Assembly: GCF_037338445.1 (NCBI RefSeq)
Contig: NZ_CP147838.1
Coordinates: forward strand, 1,984,001-2,048,000
DNA from: Salinibaculum sp. SYNS191
GTDB taxonomy: Archaea > Halobacteriota > Halobacteria > Halobacteriales > Haloarculaceae
Length of the DNA stretch: 64,000 nt
Reading direction: 5' to 3'
In this document: positions 62,269-64,000 of the stretch, piece after piece
Layout of the letters: each line of letters starts with the position of its first letter
How positions within the stretch are numbered: position 1 is the stretch's first letter
Notes under the pieces: model-generated
What the model saw: the letters and a program-made list of their open reading frames with translations, nothing else
The model's database searches: none
What the model was told of the DNA's origin: nothing
Program-made: the position numbers and the translations under genes

Positions 62269-63543
62269 TCAGTTTAACGGGATATCGTACGCCGACCGGT
62301 CTGGCTTCATCAACGGGTGTTGGTCTACGACATCCCCGTCCCCGGGGATCGGGCGAGGGAGCTCGGAAATATCGTCGCCGTCCTTGTCTTCGCCGCCATC
62401 CCATTCGGAGTAGTAATTCCCGATTTTCTTTTTGCCGCTGTACATGTTCACGTCACCATCACCGAATTTCACGTCCGCGCCGTCGAAGATGTTCCCCCAT
62501 ATACCCATCGACCCGTCATCGTATCCGCCAATGTCGTCGGGGTCGCGGAAGAAGTAGTCGAACGACGCTCCACCGGTGGTGAACTTGTTCCCGACCCATT
62601 TCCCGCCACTATTACGGATGCGGCCTTCGATCTCGCAGCCGAACGCCTTGGGATACATGACCAACACGCGGTTATCCTCGCTCCCCGGGCGTTCAAGCTC
62701 GAATGCAAACCCGTTGCTCATGGGTTTCACAACGCAATTTTCAAGGACTGGTCTGGTCTCGTTGTAGTCCTCCTCAGCTGGGACGACGCCGTTGTTCAAT
62801 TCACAGTTTCTGAACGTGCCCTTCCCGTCACCGGTCTGGCCGCACCGGACGGTTGTGTTGAACACGGTCTGTTCCGCCCAAAAATCATCACCGAATCTGA
62901 AGTACCCGTTCACCTCGCACTTCTCGAATTCTCCGCCGCCTTCGCCAATAGACACCGCTCCATCGAATGTCGTGTCGTAGGCGTAGAACTCCCCGCCGAC
63001 CGTTCCTCCAGTCGTCCGACACCGGTGAATCGCGCCGTCTGAACCTATGTTGAACGTAACGCCCGATGGGAAGTTCAGACGGAGGTTATGGAAGACTGGC
63101 GGTTTATTTTGGGCTTCGATTGTGCTGTTCTTCACCTTCTCCGCGTTGATAGTGAGTTGCGTGTTCTTCGGGTCATCTCCAAGGAAGGTGAGTTGTTGTT
63201 TGAACGAGTCGTGGGTGGTGCCGCTTACCTTGATTTCAGGGCTCCACTCGTACTGCCCGGGTTTCAAGCGTAGCACGTCGCCGCTCTGCGTCACCTGGAG
63301 TGCTTTTTCGAGGGAGTCGTAGTCGCCACTACCATCTTGAGCCACGACATACGTTACTTCGTTCGGAGGTTGAGGGCCTGGGTCTGGTGTCGCGGTGGGC
63401 GTCGATGTTGGCGTTCGGTCAGGTGTGTCGGTAGGGACATCGCCATCCCCACCTCCATCATCACTTGGGTTAGATTGTGAACATCCTGCGATTCCAGCTG
63501 CGATACCCGCGCCAGTAAGACATAGTAACTGTCGTCTGCGCAT
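62269..63543 (-). CDS. Secreted lipoprotein with right-handed beta-helix
   Basis: 424 aa from ATG 63543. A short basic start RRRQLLCLTGAGIAAGIAGC ends in a lipobox with Cys21. A Thr/Pro/Asp spacer (~residues 25-65) follows. The mature part repeats short strands with buried hydrophobics and Asn/Cys/Gly turns (VVAQDGSGDYDSLEKALQVTQSGDVLRLKPGQYEW, then VFHNLRLNFPSGVTFNIG), a parallel beta-helix as in polysaccharide-binding or pectate-lyase-like proteins. No catalytic triad is recognised. It lies between two inverted IS5 copies whose transposase ends face it. Confidence 0.8.
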   Translation of the reverse strand: MRRRQLLCLTGAGIAAGIAGCSQSNPSDDGGGDGDVPTDTPDRTPTSTPTATPDPGPQPPNEVTYVVAQDGSGDYDSLEKALQVTQSGDVLRLKPGQYEWSPEIKVSGTTHDSFKQQLTFLGDDPKNTQLTINAEKVKNSTIEAQNKPPVFHNLRLNFPSGVTFNIGSDGAIHRCRTTGGTVGGEFYAYDTTFDGAVSIGEGGGEFEKCEVNGYFRFGDDFWAEQTVFNTTVRCGQTGDGKGTFRNCELNNGVVPAEEDYNETRPVLENCVVKPMSNGFAFELERPGSEDNRVLVMYPKAFGCEIEGRIRNSGGKWVGNKFTTGGASFDYFFRDPDDIGGYDDGSMGIWGNIFDGADVKFGDGDVNMYSGKKKIGNYYSEWDGGEDKDGDDISELPRPIPGDGDVVDQHPLMKPDRSAYDIPLN

Positions 63544-63619
63544 GTTCTCTTCAAAATCCCGTACGAACGTGTCTGTTAAAAGTATTAGTCCAAGTGAAGA
63601 CAGGCAAGTTAGGCGAGGT

Positions 63620-64000
63620 GGCTCTGGTGAATCGGCATACAGCGGTTGATTTCACGGTGTGACGGCACGCTTGATGTTGTGAACGACACATTTCAGGACG
63701 ATCTCTCGGAACTCGCGGAACCACGCTCGCGCCCGCACGGCGTCGCCGAGCGTGCGTTTGATCGTCGAGAAGACGGTCTCACACATCGATCGCTGGCGGT
63801 ATCGAGGCCCATCGATCCGCGCGTTATGCGCGTGATCGATGGGCCGGAACTCCCGATGCCTGATCAGCGGTCTTACGCCCTCTTCCCTGAGTTTCTCGCG
63901 TAATTCCATCCAGTCGTAGCCCTTGTCGGCAGCGAGGCTGGTCAGGTCGCCCGCGTTGCGGCGGGCGACCTGCCAGCCGAGTTGCGTGTCGTGCGGTTTT
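63620..64000 (-). mobile_element. IS5-family insertion sequence, copy B (partial, extends off the right edge)
   Basis: The terminal repeat GGCTCTGGTGAATCG at 63620-63634 is followed by the transposase 3' end. The transposase on the minus strand (63652 to beyond 64000) is open: KPHDTQLGWQVARRNAGDLTSLAADKGYDWMELREKLREEG, then RSMCETVFSTIKRTLGDAVRAR and a stop at 63652. It is closely related to copy A in opposite orientation. The N-terminal part lies outside the window. Confidence 0.85.
63652..64000 (-). CDS. IS5-family transposase (C-terminal part, partial)
   Basis: 116 codons visible of ~245. Second catalytic Asp in SLAADKGYDWMEL and catalytic Glu in CETVFSTIKRTLGDAVRARAWFREFREIVLK, ending NIKRAVTP. 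The frame has no lesion in the visible part, unlike copy A, so this copy could supply transposase to mobilise both. Confidence 0.85.
   Translation of the reverse strand, partial: KPHDTQLGWQVARRNAGDLTSLAADKGYDWMELREKLREEGVRPLIRHREFRPIDHAHNARIDGPRYRQRSMCETVFSTIKRTLGDAVRARAWFREFREIVLKCVVHNIKRAVTP

Noticed and set aside
62317..63042. 241-codon plus-strand frame opposite the lipoprotein
   Set aside because: Antisense shadow; the minus strand has a lipobox signal peptide.

Overview
The window is haloarchaeal DNA (class Halobacteria). Core-type genes are about 65% G+C, the proteins are very acidic, and most gene starts carry no obvious Shine-Dalgarno sequence. Family-level signatures point the same way: haloarchaeal TrkA-C/PhoU protein, pyruvoyl arginine decarboxylase, Tat lipoprotein signals, amphi-Trp protein and HTR-like/DUF7504 protein. 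No tRNA or rRNA gene was recognised, and no replication origin. All functional calls are by reading; no search was run.

Layout. (1) 1-10.2 kb is ordinary chromosome: a partial aspartoacylase-family gene, a PhoU/TrkA-C protein, citrate synthase, pyruvoyl arginine decarboxylase, threonine ammonia-lyase, a patatin-like PHA depolymerase/3-hydroxybutyrate dehydrogenase pair, a HIT protein, a methyltransferase, a truncated MinD-like ATPase and a nitroreductase-family protein. (2) 10.2-13.8 kb is debris: a composite methyltransferase pseudogene, an 84-bp inverted-repeat element, copy 1 of a ~150-nt conserved element, an AT-rich block, a broken IS5-type transposase and a fragment of an SMC-related gene. 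(3) 13.8-33.2 kb is a nitrogen/carbon scavenging island. An IclR regulator stands divergent to an operon of M20 carbamoylase/amidase, DUF3830, amidohydrolase, Rieske protein, cyclase-family hydrolase and amidase. A TAXI-TRAP transporter follows. On the other strand are a dihydropyrimidinase/hydantoinase and a complete ureBCAGDEF operon. Together they suggest import of a cyclic amide or ureide, ring opening, decarbamoylation and final release of ammonia by urease. A truncated AtzA/TrzN-like amidohydrolase closes the island behind an AT-rich block.

(4) 33.7-36.7 kb is a plasmid- or virus-like module: a coiled-coil protein, two convergent overlapping winged-helix regulators sharing a palindromic heptamer, two tiny genes, and copy 2 of the conserved element. 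(5) 36.7-51.3 kb is a complete type I-D CRISPR-Cas locus. A divergent CARF-HTH (Csa3-like) regulator faces cas6-cas10d-csc2-csc1-cas3-cas4-cas1-cas2, followed by an array of 56 identical 36-nt repeats plus one degenerate terminal repeat (56 spacers). (6) 51.3-57.5 kb holds an RHH-like protein, an unknown 330-aa protein, an amphi-Trp protein and a 1,323-aa HerA/VirB4-like ATPase with a C-terminal nuclease-like segment. (7) 57.9-64 kb returns to chromosome-like genes (DUF7504, a glutaredoxin-like protein, a soluble chemotaxis transducer), interrupted by IS5-type elements, a broken DUF234-type ATPase and a beta-helix lipoprotein sitting between two inverted IS copies. The stretch from about 10.3 to 57.7 kb looks like an accessory island built from several acquisitions.
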